Notes: generated from the sequence alone by a model not told the origin. A DNA stretch of 64,000 nt from Polynucleobacter sp. AP-Melu-500A-A1 (GCF_018882125.1 NZ_JACVOZ010000004.1:1-64000), one strand, 5' to 3'; numbered from the stretch's first letter, positions 44,964-53,165 are shown. A program made the numbers and translations.

Positions 44964-45779
44964 ATGACTCAAAAGCAGGATCAACAGACAATTACCGTAA
45001 ATGGACTTGAGGTAGCCTATCGTTTTGATGGCCCTGAAGATGCTCATGTGGTTCTTATGGCCAATAGTCTGATGTCAAATTATTCCATGTGGGATTGGAA
45101 CGTCCCCGCTTTAGCCGATCGTTATCGTGTCTTACGGTATGACAAGCGCGGCCATGGGGGCTCTCAAACTACTTCAGGTCCTTACTCCATTAGTCAATTG
45201 GCTGATGATGCAGTGGCCTTATTGGATGCACTGAAAATAGATAAGGTGCATTTCATTGGTTTATCCATGGGTGGCATGATTGGGCAACAAATGGGTGCTC
45301 GCTATCCAGAGCGCATCTATTCTTTGTCCTTATGCGATACCGCTAGTGAAATGCCACCACGTAATTTGTGGGAAGAGCGTTTTGAAATTGCACGTAAAGA
45401 TGGCATCCCTGGTTTAGTGGATGGAACTATCAAGCGCTGGTTTACAGCACCTTTTATCGAGCGTGCTCCGCAAGATATTGATAAAGTCCGTCAAATGATT
45501 TTGGGTACTGGTGTTGAAGGCTATATCGGTTGCGCTAGTGCGGTAAGGGATATGGCTCAAACCACTATGCTCCTCAAGATTAAGACTCCCACGCTGATCT
45601 TGACTGGTCGACAAGATCCTGCCTGTACAGTAGAGCAGGCGACCGTACTTAATCGTATGATTGATGGATCGAAGATGGTATTAATTGAAGAAGCTGCGCA
45701 TTTATCGAATATTGAGCAGCCAGCGGTATTTAATCAAGTCATTCGTGAGTTTATTGATTCAGTCGATAACACTCTATAG
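44964..45779 (+). CDS. Alpha/beta hydrolase, 3-oxoadipate enol-lactonase (PcaD)-like
   Basis: A 271-residue alpha/beta hydrolase. The oxyanion/strand region LMANSLMSNYSMWDW, LRYDKRGHGGS, the nucleophile elbow GLSMGGMIGQ, the aspartate near LILTGRQDPACT and the histidine in EEAAHLSNIEQP form the catalytic set. The overall pattern is PcaD-like. It is divergent from the Bug-amidohydrolase pair, which also suggests ring-cleavage or lactone chemistry, but no other pca gene is in view. A more general esterase cannot be excluded. Confidence 0.8.
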   Translation: MTQKQDQQTITVNGLEVAYRFDGPEDAHVVLMANSLMSNYSMWDWNVPALADRYRVLRYDKRGHGGSQTTSGPYSISQLADDAVALLDALKIDKVHFIGLSMGGMIGQQMGARYPERIYSLSLCDTASEMPPRNLWEERFEIARKDGIPGLVDGTIKRWFTAPFIERAPQDIDKVRQMILGTGVEGYIGCASAVRDMAQTTMLLKIKTPTLILTGRQDPACTVEQATVLNRMIDGSKMVLIEEAAHLSNIEQPAVFNQVIREFIDSVDNTL

Positions 45780-45830
45780 TTTCTAGAATATATTTTTTAT
45801 TATTTTGCAGTACCCCTTCAGGAGAATGAC

Positions 45831-46409
45831 ATGGCAGATCCAACAATTGAACAAGTAAAAGCAATGCGTACGGCAGTACTAGGAGCAGCAGCAAAAGTGC
45901 CTGGTGCACTGATTGGACTGGGAATTTTATTTATCGTGCTTGGTATGATTGGCGTTGCAGGCCAGACACTATTCTCTTTTGTGTCAATTAATGTGTTGGG
46001 TGCGTTCTTAGTTGTGGGCGGCGTGTTGCAAGGTGCCCATGCTATGAAATCTCATGGCTGGAAGAGCGTTGGTATTCAAGTGCTAATGGCAGTCTTGTAT
46101 ATTGCTGCAGGCTTATATACCTGGGCATTTCCTATTCCAGCGCTTGAAGTAATTACTTTATGGCTAGCGGCGATTTTCTTTGTAACGGGTTTCTTGCGCC
46201 TAGTTGCCGCATTTCAGCACCGTGTTTTCGGTGAATGGTTTTGGTTGGCGCTTTCAGCTGCCATTTCAATTCTGATGGGCGTGTTGATTATGAATAGCTA
46301 TCCATCATCGAGCTTATGGTTGCCTGGCTTGTTAATTGCTATCGAATTACTCTTGCAGGGCTGGTCTTTGCTCTTCTTGGGTTTAGCAGCTCGCTCGATA
46401 ACAAAATAA
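45831..46409 (+). CDS. HdeD-like membrane protein
   Basis: A 192-residue protein with six hydrophobic segments, e.g. ALIGLGILFIVLGMIGVAG, INVLGAFLVVGGVLQGAHAM and VLMAVLYIAAGLYTWAFP, the paired-helix repeat pattern of HdeD. HdeD proteins are linked to acid resistance in enterics but the role outside them is unclear. The start has AGGAG eight bases upstream. It is followed 36 bases later by a small basic protein gene. Confidence 0.82.
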   Translation: MADPTIEQVKAMRTAVLGAAAKVPGALIGLGILFIVLGMIGVAGQTLFSFVSINVLGAFLVVGGVLQGAHAMKSHGWKSVGIQVLMAVLYIAAGLYTWAFPIPALEVITLWLAAIFFVTGFLRLVAAFQHRVFGEWFWLALSAAISILMGVLIMNSYPSSSLWLPGLLIAIELLLQGWSLLFLGLAARSITK

Positions 46410-46445
46410 TTGAATCAACTTAATCAGATTTGAAGCGCAACAGCC

Positions 46446-46631
46446 ATGTCCATGAAAAAAACAGACCTTTATAAAAATCAAGGATTGGCTGTTGCTAGTC
46501 GTATCAAAAATGCGGCCAAAGCACCTAAACCCGGCTCTGCCGAAGATAAAGTACTGAGTAAAAAAGAAATGGCCCAAGCCAATCCCTTATTGGCTTCACT
46601 CATGGGAAAAGCCAAACCTAAATCTCAATAG
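46446..46631 (+). CDS. Small basic protein, unknown
   Basis: A 61-residue lysine- and alanine-rich hydrophilic protein: AVASRIKNAAKAPKPGSAED and VLSKKEMAQANPLLASLMGK. No motif is recognised. Its codon pattern and close placement (36 bases) after the HdeD-like gene suggest it is real. It ends 21 bases before the TonB receptor start. There is an antisense open frame over it, which I do not consider a gene. Confidence 0.5.
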   Translation: MSMKKTDLYKNQGLAVASRIKNAAKAPKPGSAEDKVLSKKEMAQANPLLASLMGKAKPKSQ

Positions 46632-46652
46632 ATTTAGTTGATAGTGATATAC

Positions 46653-48815
46653 ATGCATCATTCTTTACGTTTCAGAATTAAGCTGGGTTTGTTTATTTTC
46701 GGGGCACCAGCAATTTCTGCTTGGGCACAAATTGCTCCTCCACCGAACTACGATCAAAAGTTAAACGATGTCATTGTTAATGCGACACGTTCTGGTACTC
46801 CGCTTGATCAAATCCCGCTGAACACCACTATCTTGACGAAAGAGGTAATTGAATCCTCGCCTGATCAAACTATTGATCAGATTCTGAAAAATGTTCCCGG
46901 TGTTTTTCTCAATGATGTGCCTTATTACCAGAAGGATCCTACCGGTCAAAGCATTAACGTGCGAGGCTTGGGCTACGGCCGCACCTTAGTTCTTATTGAT
47001 GGCTTACCGGCAAATGATGCTTTCTATGGCACGGTGCAGTGGAACCAGATGCCACTCTCTTCCATTGAGTCGGTTGAGTTTGTGCGTGGTGGTGTCTCAA
47101 GCCTGTGGGGTAACTACGGCATGGGTGGTGTGATTAACGTCAACACGAGAACTCCAAAAAATAGCGCTCAGGATGTAACGGCCAGTTATGGTTCTTTTGG
47201 TACTGGAAATGTGTCTGCCTCTAAAGACTTAATTGTTTCTGATGATATGCAGATGCGTTTTTCTGCAGATTACTTTGGGAGCGAAGGTTTTCAGAACTAC
47301 GCCACGATTTCTCCTGGTTCACCCAGCAATATTAAAAATGGTATGGGTACGGACACTGTTAAGAACACGAATGTCCGTTTGCAGAATTACTTTAAGGCCT
47401 CACGAGATACCAATGGTTTCTTCAGAATGGGTTACAGCACCATGGCCGATCTGAGCAATAACTATGCGATTGCCAAAAATCTCATTCAGACAACCGATGT
47501 AGCAGGTGGCACTACCACCCAACTTGACGTTGATAAAAAAGCCCAAGTAAATGTGTATTACCAAAACACCAACTTTTATAAGCAGACAGCTAACAATATC
47601 AGTACGTCCCCTAATCAACCATATATCAATGCCAACTATACTGACCCTTATTCAACGCTAGGTGCATCTGCCCAGTACACGCATGACCTCAATGTCGCAG
47701 GAATTGATCAATATATTTTGGGTATAGATGCTCGCAATATTTCTGCGTCAAATCAAACGAATAATTTAGCGCCCAGTAGCGCAGTGACTTCTGTTAATTA
47801 CGCCCAGGGTCAACAAAACTTTTATGGTCTTTTGGGGCAGATGAAGTCGAAGGCAAATGCCATTCCTCTTGAGGCAACACTTGGTGCACGGGTCGATGCA
47901 TGGGGCAGTCAGACACCTACTTACTACAACCAGAATACTGGTAGCGCGCCAACATATCAGGCGATTGCGAATAAGAGCAAAACCCAATTTAGCCCATCAC
48001 TAGGACTTTTGTATAAAGCAAATACTGATTGGGATCTGCGTGGTGCAGCGTATCAAGCGTTTCATGCACCCAGTATGAATAACACTTTACGTAGCTATGG
48101 CTCATCAGTAGGTGGTTGGTATTTGGCTAACCCTAATCTGACCCCAGAAACCATGACAGGTTATGAGCTGGGCACAGACTATCGATGGAAGGGTGGCTTT
48201 GCTCAGTTCACTGCATTTAATAATTACATCACTAATGCAATCACCAGTTACAAGATCACTAGCGCCAATGCAGGCTTTGCCAATAGCTTGTGTAGCGCCT
48301 CTGGAATAACCGGCTGTGTATCCAATGTAGGCGGGAGTGGCTATACCAATGTGAACTACTACACCAACCAGCAAAATTTATTGAGTCGCGGTATTGAGGT
48401 GCAATACCATCATGATGTGAATCCAAATTGGGCGATCGATGGTGGTTATAGCTACACCCGTACCGTTTTAACCTGGAGTGCTACTAGTGACCCCATCAAT
48501 ACCCAAGTGGGGGGTGTTCCCAAAAATATAGCCAATGCTGGTATTACCTATTACCCAGTTCCGCAGGCTAGCATCACGACTACTGTGCGCTATGTAGGTA
48601 ACTCTTGGATGTCTACAGGCTCTCTACCTGTTCCTGCTTATGCAGTTATAGGCCTTAAGGCAAATTATCAGCTCAACTCACAGGCTTCTATTTTTGCCTC
48701 AGTGGTGAACTTATTGAATCGTCAGTACGTCACCTTCAATATTGCCTCTCAAGCAAGTGCTTACCAGGCGGGTATGCCACAAGCATTTACCGTAGGGGCG
48801 CGGATTAATTTCTAG
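46653..48815 (+). CDS. TonB-dependent outer-membrane receptor
   Basis: About 720 residues from the ATG at 46653 (a TTG at 46638 is possible). A signal peptide (FRIKLGLFIFGAPAISAWAQ), a TonB-box-like NDVIVNATRS, a plug domain with TIDQILKNVPGVFL, INVRGLGYGRTLVLIDGLP and FVRGGVSSLWGNYGMGGVINV, and a 22-strand barrel ending in AFTVGARINF with a terminal phenylalanine are visible. The ligand is unknown. It is followed 144 bases later by a PQQ-type sugar dehydrogenase gene, so a cofactor, metal or sugar ligand is possible. Confidence 0.9.
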   Translation: MHHSLRFRIKLGLFIFGAPAISAWAQIAPPPNYDQKLNDVIVNATRSGTPLDQIPLNTTILTKEVIESSPDQTIDQILKNVPGVFLNDVPYYQKDPTGQSINVRGLGYGRTLVLIDGLPANDAFYGTVQWNQMPLSSIESVEFVRGGVSSLWGNYGMGGVINVNTRTPKNSAQDVTASYGSFGTGNVSASKDLIVSDDMQMRFSADYFGSEGFQNYATISPGSPSNIKNGMGTDTVKNTNVRLQNYFKASRDTNGFFRMGYSTMADLSNNYAIAKNLIQTTDVAGGTTTQLDVDKKAQVNVYYQNTNFYKQTANNISTSPNQPYINANYTDPYSTLGASAQYTHDLNVAGIDQYILGIDARNISASNQTNNLAPSSAVTSVNYAQGQQNFYGLLGQMKSKANAIPLEATLGARVDAWGSQTPTYYNQNTGSAPTYQAIANKSKTQFSPSLGLLYKANTDWDLRGAAYQAFHAPSMNNTLRSYGSSVGGWYLANPNLTPETMTGYELGTDYRWKGGFAQFTAFNNYITNAITSYKITSANAGFANSLCSASGITGCVSNVGGSGYTNVNYYTNQQNLLSRGIEVQYHHDVNPNWAIDGGYSYTRTVLTWSATSDPINTQVGGVPKNIANAGITYYPVPQASITTTVRYVGNSWMSTGSLPVPAYAVIGLKANYQLNSQASIFASVVNLLNRQYVTFNIASQASAYQAGMPQAFTVGARINF

Positions 48816-48899
48816 GATTTGCTGCAGTGCAGTAGTTTGTTTTATGTCAATGTCTTCAAAATGCTTTAGGATTTAACAACTTTTGCCAAGAGAGATAAG

Positions 48900-48919
48900 C
48901 GATACAAGCATTAGTATCG
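48900..48919. promoter_or_regulatory. Inverted repeat upstream of sugar dehydrogenase gene
   Basis: CGATAC (48900-48905) and GTATCG (48914-48919) are perfect arms with an 8-base spacer, 40 bases before the ATG at 48960. It could be an operator. No T-tract follows, so a terminator is unlikely. Confidence 0.4.
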
Positions 48920-48959
48920 AAACAGCATAAGAATTAAAAAAATAAAAGGAGATTTACCA

Positions 48960-50195
48960 ATGAAGCTCAAACAAATACATTCTTTCATGTTTGCTGCTGG
49001 GTTAGGAATTGCCACATTAGCAAGTGCCCAAGCGCCAGCGCCAGCGCCAGCGCCTGCAGCTGCCGGAGTTCCCCCAACTTGGGCGCAGGGTAGAACTGCA
49101 GATGGTATGAATCCTGCGCTTGTTCCGAACCCTTCGCCACTCGTAGCAAAACCTGTGAATGAAATTTTGATTGATAAGCTCAAGGTTCCACCAGGTTTTA
49201 AAATAGAGTTGTGGGCATCTGGCATGCCAAATGCTCGCTCGATGACTGAGTCTCCAAGCGGAACAATTTTTGTAGGCACTCGCTTTCCTGGCAATGTTTA
49301 CGCAGTAGTTTCTAAAGATGGCAAGCGTGAAGTGAAAACGATTGCCAAAGGTTTGCATCGTCCGAATGGCGTAGCATTTGTTAATGGTTCACTTTATGTT
49401 GCAGAACTTTCACGCATTATTCGTTACGACAATATTGAGCAAAATTTAGATAATCCACCAGCACCTGTAGTAGTGTTTGATGCCCTGCCTAAAGATGAGC
49501 CACATGGCTGGAAATATTTGAAGTTGAGTCCCGATGGGAAATATTTGTATTTTCAAATTGGAACACCAGCGAACATCGTAGTGCCACCATCAACTCATGC
49601 CACGATCATGCGTTTAAATCTCAAGACCAATACTATTGAGACTGTAGCTACGGGTGTGCGTAACAGTGTTGGTATGGACTTCCAGCCTGGCACAAATGAG
49701 TTATGGTTCACCAATATGGGGCGTGATTGGGCTGGTGAAGACTTACCTAATGACACCTTAAATCGTTTGGTACGTCCTAAGGGCATGAACTTTGGTTATC
49801 CTCATTGCCATCAAGGCGACTGGTTGGATCCAGAATTTGGTAAAGGCCGTTCTTGTGATGAATTTGATAAGCCTGAAATGAAACTGGGTGCACACGTATC
49901 ACCTTTAGGCCTGCGTTTTTACACCGGCAAACAATTTCCAGCGGAATACAAAGGAAATATTTTTATTGCTGAATATGGCTCATGGAATCGTACTAAGAGA
50001 GCAGGTTATCAAGTGGTCCGTGTAGTGTTGGATGCTAAAAATAAACCTGTGAAATTAGAACCCTTTGTCACTGGTTGGCTTCAAGGCGAAGAATATTGGG
50101 GACGTCCTGCCGATGTTCAAGTGATTAAAGATGGTTCACTATTAATCTCCGATGGCGAAGCAGGTGCAATTTACAGAGTGTCTTATAGTAAATAA
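48960..50195 (+). CDS. PQQ-type sugar (sorbosone) dehydrogenase, periplasmic
   Basis: A 411-residue beta-propeller dehydrogenase of the glucose/sorbosone dehydrogenase group. A signal peptide (IHSFMFAAGLGIATLASAQ) precedes an alanine-proline linker. Family stretches are GFKIELWASGMPNARSM, GTIFVGTRFPGNVYAV, LHRPNGVAFVNGSLYVAE, NSVGMDFQPGTNELWFT and FNYGYPHCHQ-like FGYPHCHQGDW. Electrons should pass to the cytochrome encoded directly downstream (1-base overlap). The start has AAAGGAG nearby. The bound cofactor is assumed from the family, not shown. Confidence 0.88.
   Translation: MKLKQIHSFMFAAGLGIATLASAQAPAPAPAPAAAGVPPTWAQGRTADGMNPALVPNPSPLVAKPVNEILIDKLKVPPGFKIELWASGMPNARSMTESPSGTIFVGTRFPGNVYAVVSKDGKREVKTIAKGLHRPNGVAFVNGSLYVAELSRIIRYDNIEQNLDNPPAPVVVFDALPKDEPHGWKYLKLSPDGKYLYFQIGTPANIVVPPSTHATIMRLNLKTNTIETVATGVRNSVGMDFQPGTNELWFTNMGRDWAGEDLPNDTLNRLVRPKGMNFGYPHCHQGDWLDPEFGKGRSCDEFDKPEMKLGAHVSPLGLRFYTGKQFPAEYKGNIFIAEYGSWNRTKRAGYQVVRVVLDAKNKPVKLEPFVTGWLQGEEYWGRPADVQVIKDGSLLISDGEAGAIYRVSYSK
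49031..49054 (+). repeat. Four tandem AGCGCC hexamers coding Ala-Pro linker
   Basis: Four exact copies of AGCGCC at 49031-49036, 49037-49042, 49043-49048 and 49049-49054 encode the APAPAPAPA linker after the signal peptide of the sugar dehydrogenase. Copy number could change by slippage without loss of frame. Confidence 0.85.
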
Positions 50196-50791
50196 TGTAT
50201 TTAAGAAATATAAAGGCCATCGTTGCGATGGCCTTTTTTAATATCTACGGTTTAATTTCTTGGCAAGTCCTTGCAGCTCCTGATGCTGTATTAGGCAAGG
50301 CTAAGTCGCAAACCTGTTTTGCTTGTCATGGTACTGATGGCATTGGCATTACGCCGAATATTCCCAATATTGCAGCCCAGCCCCCCTTATCACTTTTTTA
50401 TCAGTTGGTGCAGTTTCGTGAGGGTATGCGAAAAGGGGGCAGCATGGAAGTGTTTGCTAAACCTTTAAGTGATGACGATATACGAGATATCGCCGCCTAT
50501 TTTTCTGCGCTATCACCCCCAGAAGCTAAGGCGGGCGATGCAGCTAAGCTGGCTGTAGGCCAAAAGATCACACAACAAAATTATTGCAATTCCTGCCATG
50601 CACCAAAACTACAGGGTCAAAAGCAAGTACCCCGATTAGCCGGCCAATCCACAGAATATTTCGTTACACAGTTGCGCAATATTCGTTCTGGTGCCCGGGT
50701 AGATATGGATGGCACAATGGGAAGTGCAGCAAGAGGATTAAGTGATGAAGATATCGAGGCTTTAGCTGCCTACTCCGCATCACTTAATTGA
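50195..50791 (+). CDS. Diheme c4-like cytochrome c
   Basis: A 198-residue exported cytochrome with two heme sites, CFACH (41-45) and CNSCH (131-135), each followed by a typical class I fold (DIRDIAAYFSALSPP and DIEALAAYSASLN). The two-domain size fits cytochrome c4. The signal peptide begins MYLRNIKAIVAMAFF. Its start codon overlaps the dehydrogenase stop (TAATG), so it is coupled and very likely the electron acceptor. Unusually, a strong terminator-like hairpin (50212-50239) lies inside the signal-peptide codons. Confidence 0.9.
   Translation: MYLRNIKAIVAMAFFNIYGLISWQVLAAPDAVLGKAKSQTCFACHGTDGIGITPNIPNIAAQPPLSLFYQLVQFREGMRKGGSMEVFAKPLSDDDIRDIAAYFSALSPPEAKAGDAAKLAVGQKITQQNYCNSCHAPKLQGQKQVPRLAGQSTEYFVTQLRNIRSGARVDMDGTMGSAARGLSDEDIEALAAYSASLN
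50212..50239 (+). terminator. Intrinsic-terminator-like hairpin inside cytochrome signal-peptide codons
   Basis: AAAGGCCATCG (50212-50222) pairs perfectly with CGATGGCCTTT (50226-50236) around a 3-base loop, and the T-run continues to 50239. By structure it is a near-ideal rho-independent terminator, placed 17 bases after the dehydrogenase stop. It lies inside codons 6-15 of the cytochrome, so translation could disrupt it. Confidence 0.8.
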
Positions 50792-50818
50792 TATTCAATC
50801 CTAATATGAAGCCCGTCA

Positions 50819-51883
50819 TTGCAAACTTCAGCGCGACAGCAGCCACTATTTCTCATTGATTTACTGAAGGTCGTAGCGGCGCTTTTAATTATTCTTCATC
50901 ATCTTTCAAGTTATGGGCAGATTGCCCAAGATGCTCGTAGCGTTTTGCCAGGGATCATGACTTGGTTATTTGAGTATGGCCGCTATGCAGTCCAGATTTT
51001 TTTGGTGATGGCAGGGTATTTGGCAGCGCAATCACTCAGTCGTTTTGCCATAGTCAAATTTAGCGCCCATGGTCTGCTCAAGGTCATCCTCAATCGCTAT
51101 CTACGCCTCTTTGCTCCTTATGCAGTGGCATTAATTTTTACGATTGCGTGTGCTTATGTTGCGCGCTTTTGGGTCAATGATGAATTCGTGGGTGAGTCCG
51201 AAACCTTAGGACAATTTTTAGCGCATCTGTTTTTTATCCAAGGCATCTTGGGTCTAGATTCCATTTCTGCGGGCGCTTGGTACATCGCAATTGATTGGCA
51301 GCTTTATTGCATCTTGGCCATTCTGTTGATTTCCTTTCCAAGTTATCAGGCGGTCATTTGGGTGATCAGTATTTTAGCTGTGAGCTCATTATTATTTTTT
51401 AATCGCTCGGGAGCGTATGAAGCCTACTTCATCTACTTCATTGGCTCTTATGGTTTGGGTGTATTGGCTTATCTAGCGAAGTGCTTTGCTAACCCAGGCG
51501 TCAATCGTTTAGCCAAAATTGCGCTGCTAGTGATTGGACTCATCATCGCCATCTCTTCCTTACAGCAAGTCTGGTTAAGAAACTTCTTAGCTTGGTTTAT
51601 TGCGATCGCTTTATTGCTTTGGGGAAATAAGGTCTATCCAAACGGCCAAGACGTTTTTCTGAAGGCGATCTCATGGGGCAGCAAGCGTTCGTATAGCGCT
51701 TTTCTGATTCACTTTGCCTTCATTTTGTTAGCCAACACTTTATATATTGCCTCAGGAATGAATTCCCATGAGAGCGGCGCCTTGGCACTTGGCATGATGT
51801 TGGGAGTAGTGGTTTGCAGTACAGTGGCTGCAAACTATTTATATCGATGGATCGAGATTCCATCTTTGAAGCTGAAGGTCTAA
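50819..51883 (+). CDS. Acyltransferase-3 family membrane protein (no SGNH domain)
   Basis: A 354-residue membrane acyltransferase with about 10 helices. The motif FLIDLLKVVAALLIILHHLSS contains the conserved histidine; QIFLVMAGYLAA and LNRYLRLFAPY follow. It lacks the C-terminal SGNH domain of the two copies in the glycan locus, so it resembles stand-alone OafA-like or Opgc-like enzymes. The start is TTG at 50819; a nearby ATG at 50806 is in another frame. It ends four bases into the convergent darP end. Confidence 0.82.
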   Translation: MQTSARQQPLFLIDLLKVVAALLIILHHLSSYGQIAQDARSVLPGIMTWLFEYGRYAVQIFLVMAGYLAAQSLSRFAIVKFSAHGLLKVILNRYLRLFAPYAVALIFTIACAYVARFWVNDEFVGESETLGQFLAHLFFIQGILGLDSISAGAWYIAIDWQLYCILAILLISFPSYQAVIWVISILAVSSLLFFNRSGAYEAYFIYFIGSYGLGVLAYLAKCFANPGVNRLAKIALLVIGLIIAISSLQQVWLRNFLAWFIAIALLLWGNKVYPNGQDVFLKAISWGSKRSYSAFLIHFAFILLANTLYIASGMNSHESGALALGMMLGVVVCSTVAANYLYRWIEIPSLKLKV

Positions 51884-52407
51884 AGCCCCATATCCTTTAA
51901 AACGCGGAAGATTTCTCGATAGGCTTTAGGCGGCTTGCTTTGCTCTTTTTCCCTGCGCGCATTCCGAATTAAGGTACGCATATTCTGAATATCCATATCG
52001 GGATATTGTTCAATCATTTTAGTAAAGGTTTCATCGTTTGCTATTAAGCGATCACGGTAGCTCTCTAAAAAATGGAGCTTAGCTGTTTCAGCTTTACTCA
52101 CCCCCTGAATAGCATCTAAACGTTTTTGAATGGCATCGAGTTCTTCATCATCCAAAAAGCGCATCAGCTTTCCGAGGTATTGCTTATGGCGACGGATAGC
52201 TTCAAAACTTTTGATTTTGTTTGTTTCGGCAATCGCTGTCTTGATGGCTTCATCCAAGGGAATGGTTTTGAGTGCATCACTACTGAGAGCGGCCAAAACT
52301 TCTGCCAACTTCTGGCGTTCAGTCATTTGACGTTTTAATTCAGACTTACTGGGACCATCATCAGGCTCAGCTAGTTTGGGCGTCCGGTTTTTCTCATTAA
52401 CGTGCAT
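51880..52407 (-). CDS. darP: 50S ribosome assembly-associated protein DarP (YjgA, DUF615)
   Basis: A 175-residue YjgA-type protein. The N-terminus PSKSELKRQMTERQKLAEVL and later AIRRHKQYLGKLMR, AKLHFLESYRDRLI and DMQNMRTLIRNARREKEQ-like DIQNMRTLIRNARRE are the family core, and the protein is mostly helical. DarP associates with late 50S particles. This is a housekeeping gene and a good anchor for synteny. It overlaps the convergent acyltransferase gene by four bases. Confidence 0.93.
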   Translation of the reverse strand: MHVNEKNRTPKLAEPDDGPSKSELKRQMTERQKLAEVLAALSSDALKTIPLDEAIKTAIAETNKIKSFEAIRRHKQYLGKLMRFLDDEELDAIQKRLDAIQGVSKAETAKLHFLESYRDRLIANDETFTKMIEQYPDMDIQNMRTLIRNARREKEQSKPPKAYREIFRVLKDMGL

Positions 52408-52446
52408 TGCGTCATTTTAGACGGGTATTACCAATGCTTCATTCTT

Positions 52447-52758
52447 CTAGCTAAGTTTCTGCTTTAGGAGCCTTAAGTCTATGCTTGAAAATAGCTGACT
52501 CCTCCCAATAACGGCAGAAGGCCTTAGCTTTCCTGATTGCACATAACGTCGCAAGGTGGGTAAGGAGACTTCAAGGTACTCCGCAGCCTCTTCCGCAGAA
52601 AAAGCTTCATTCTTTAACCTTCCAAATACTTGCTCGTGAGTGTAATCAGGCTCTTTGAACACATTTATGGCAATTAGTGAGAAAAATTTAATACGCTCTT
52701 TTGCCGTCATTTGTTTTACTTGAGCGAATAGATCCTCTGCTGTCAGTGAGTTATTCAT
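52447..52758 (-). CDS. Helix-turn-helix (excisionase-like) antitoxin candidate
   Basis: A 103-residue protein. The C-terminal half, AFSAEEAAEYLEVSLPTLRRYVQSGKLRPSAVIGRSQLF, is an excisionase/MerR-like winged HTH; the N-terminal half (AEDLFAQVKQMTAKERIKFFSLIAINVF) is helical and probably binds the toxin. The start has AAGGAG five bases upstream. It follows the RelE-like gene by 15 bases, a toxin-first arrangement. The antitoxin role is inferred from that position. Confidence 0.75.
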   Translation of the reverse strand: MNNSLTAEDLFAQVKQMTAKERIKFFSLIAINVFKEPDYTHEQVFGRLKNEAFSAEEAAEYLEVSLPTLRRYVQSGKLRPSAVIGRSQLFSSIDLRLLKQKLS

Positions 52759-52773
52759 TGGACTCCTTCATTC

Positions 52774-52989
52774 TTAATGGATAAATTTTTTTAATTCAAG
52801 ATAAAAGTTTTCATGACTACCTACTTTGTAAAAATCAATCCATAAAATTTCTAGATTGCTGCCTTTAGGTCCAAACTTGTAGGCCATTAAATATTCTTGA
52901 TTATTAAAGCGAAATTTATAAATAAATAAATCGTGTAGGTCACCCAGCTTTTGTTCACCGATTTCAGGGTTTTTGCAAATTAAAATCAC
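52774..52989 (-). CDS. RelE/ParE-like toxin, apparently N-terminally truncated
   Basis: From a GTG at 52989 the frame encodes 71 residues: ICKNPEIGEQKLGDLHDLFIYKF and ILWIDFYKVGSHENFYLELKKF are core and C-terminal parts of a RelE-like toxin family. The same frame is open upstream to 53079 and encodes family-like sequence (HYKRPFAQFVKKSRKPLQL) but has no ATG, GTG or TTG there. So the full protein either uses a rare AUU/AUA/AUC start or the gene has lost its start codon. It precedes the HTH antitoxin candidate. Confidence 0.65.
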   Translation of the reverse strand: MILICKNPEIGEQKLGDLHDLFIYKFRFNNQEYLMAYKFGPKGSNLEILWIDFYKVGSHENFYLELKKFIH

Positions 52990-53067
52990 TTTATCTTCAA
53001 TTACAAGTTGTAGCGGCTTCCTGGATTTTTTAACAAATTGAGCAAATGGTCTTTTGTAATGAATGTT

Positions 53068-53107
53068 TATGATCTTATGTTAGATCAAATATGATCTTAT
53101 ATCAAAT
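53068..53107. promoter_or_regulatory. Direct repeats upstream of toxin-antitoxin pair
   Basis: TATGATCTTAT occurs at 53068-53078 and again at 53090-53100, 22 bases apart, and ATCAAAT occurs at 53084-53090 and 53101-53107. On the minus strand these sit just before the open toxin frame, where an autoregulatory operator would lie. The region is also the leader side of the divergent GMC oxidoreductase gene. Confidence 0.5.
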
Positions 53108-53165
53108 CAACAAAAATGACAAGAAATACCTATTTGTTTGTATTGGTAAATAATGGAAGTCATCA

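Noticed and set aside
46383..46577. 64-residue antisense frame over the small basic protein gene
   Set aside because: Covers the end of the HdeD-like gene and the small gene without its own signals; the plus-strand frame is better spaced.
48911..49294. 127-residue antisense frame rich in Gly-Ala
   Set aside because: Also produced by the reverse of the Ala-Pro linker and signal peptide; no start site or promoter.
49017..49358. 113-residue antisense frame over the sugar dehydrogenase start
   Set aside because: Its Arg-Trp repeats come from the antisense of the AGCGCC hexamers; it is a compositional artefact.
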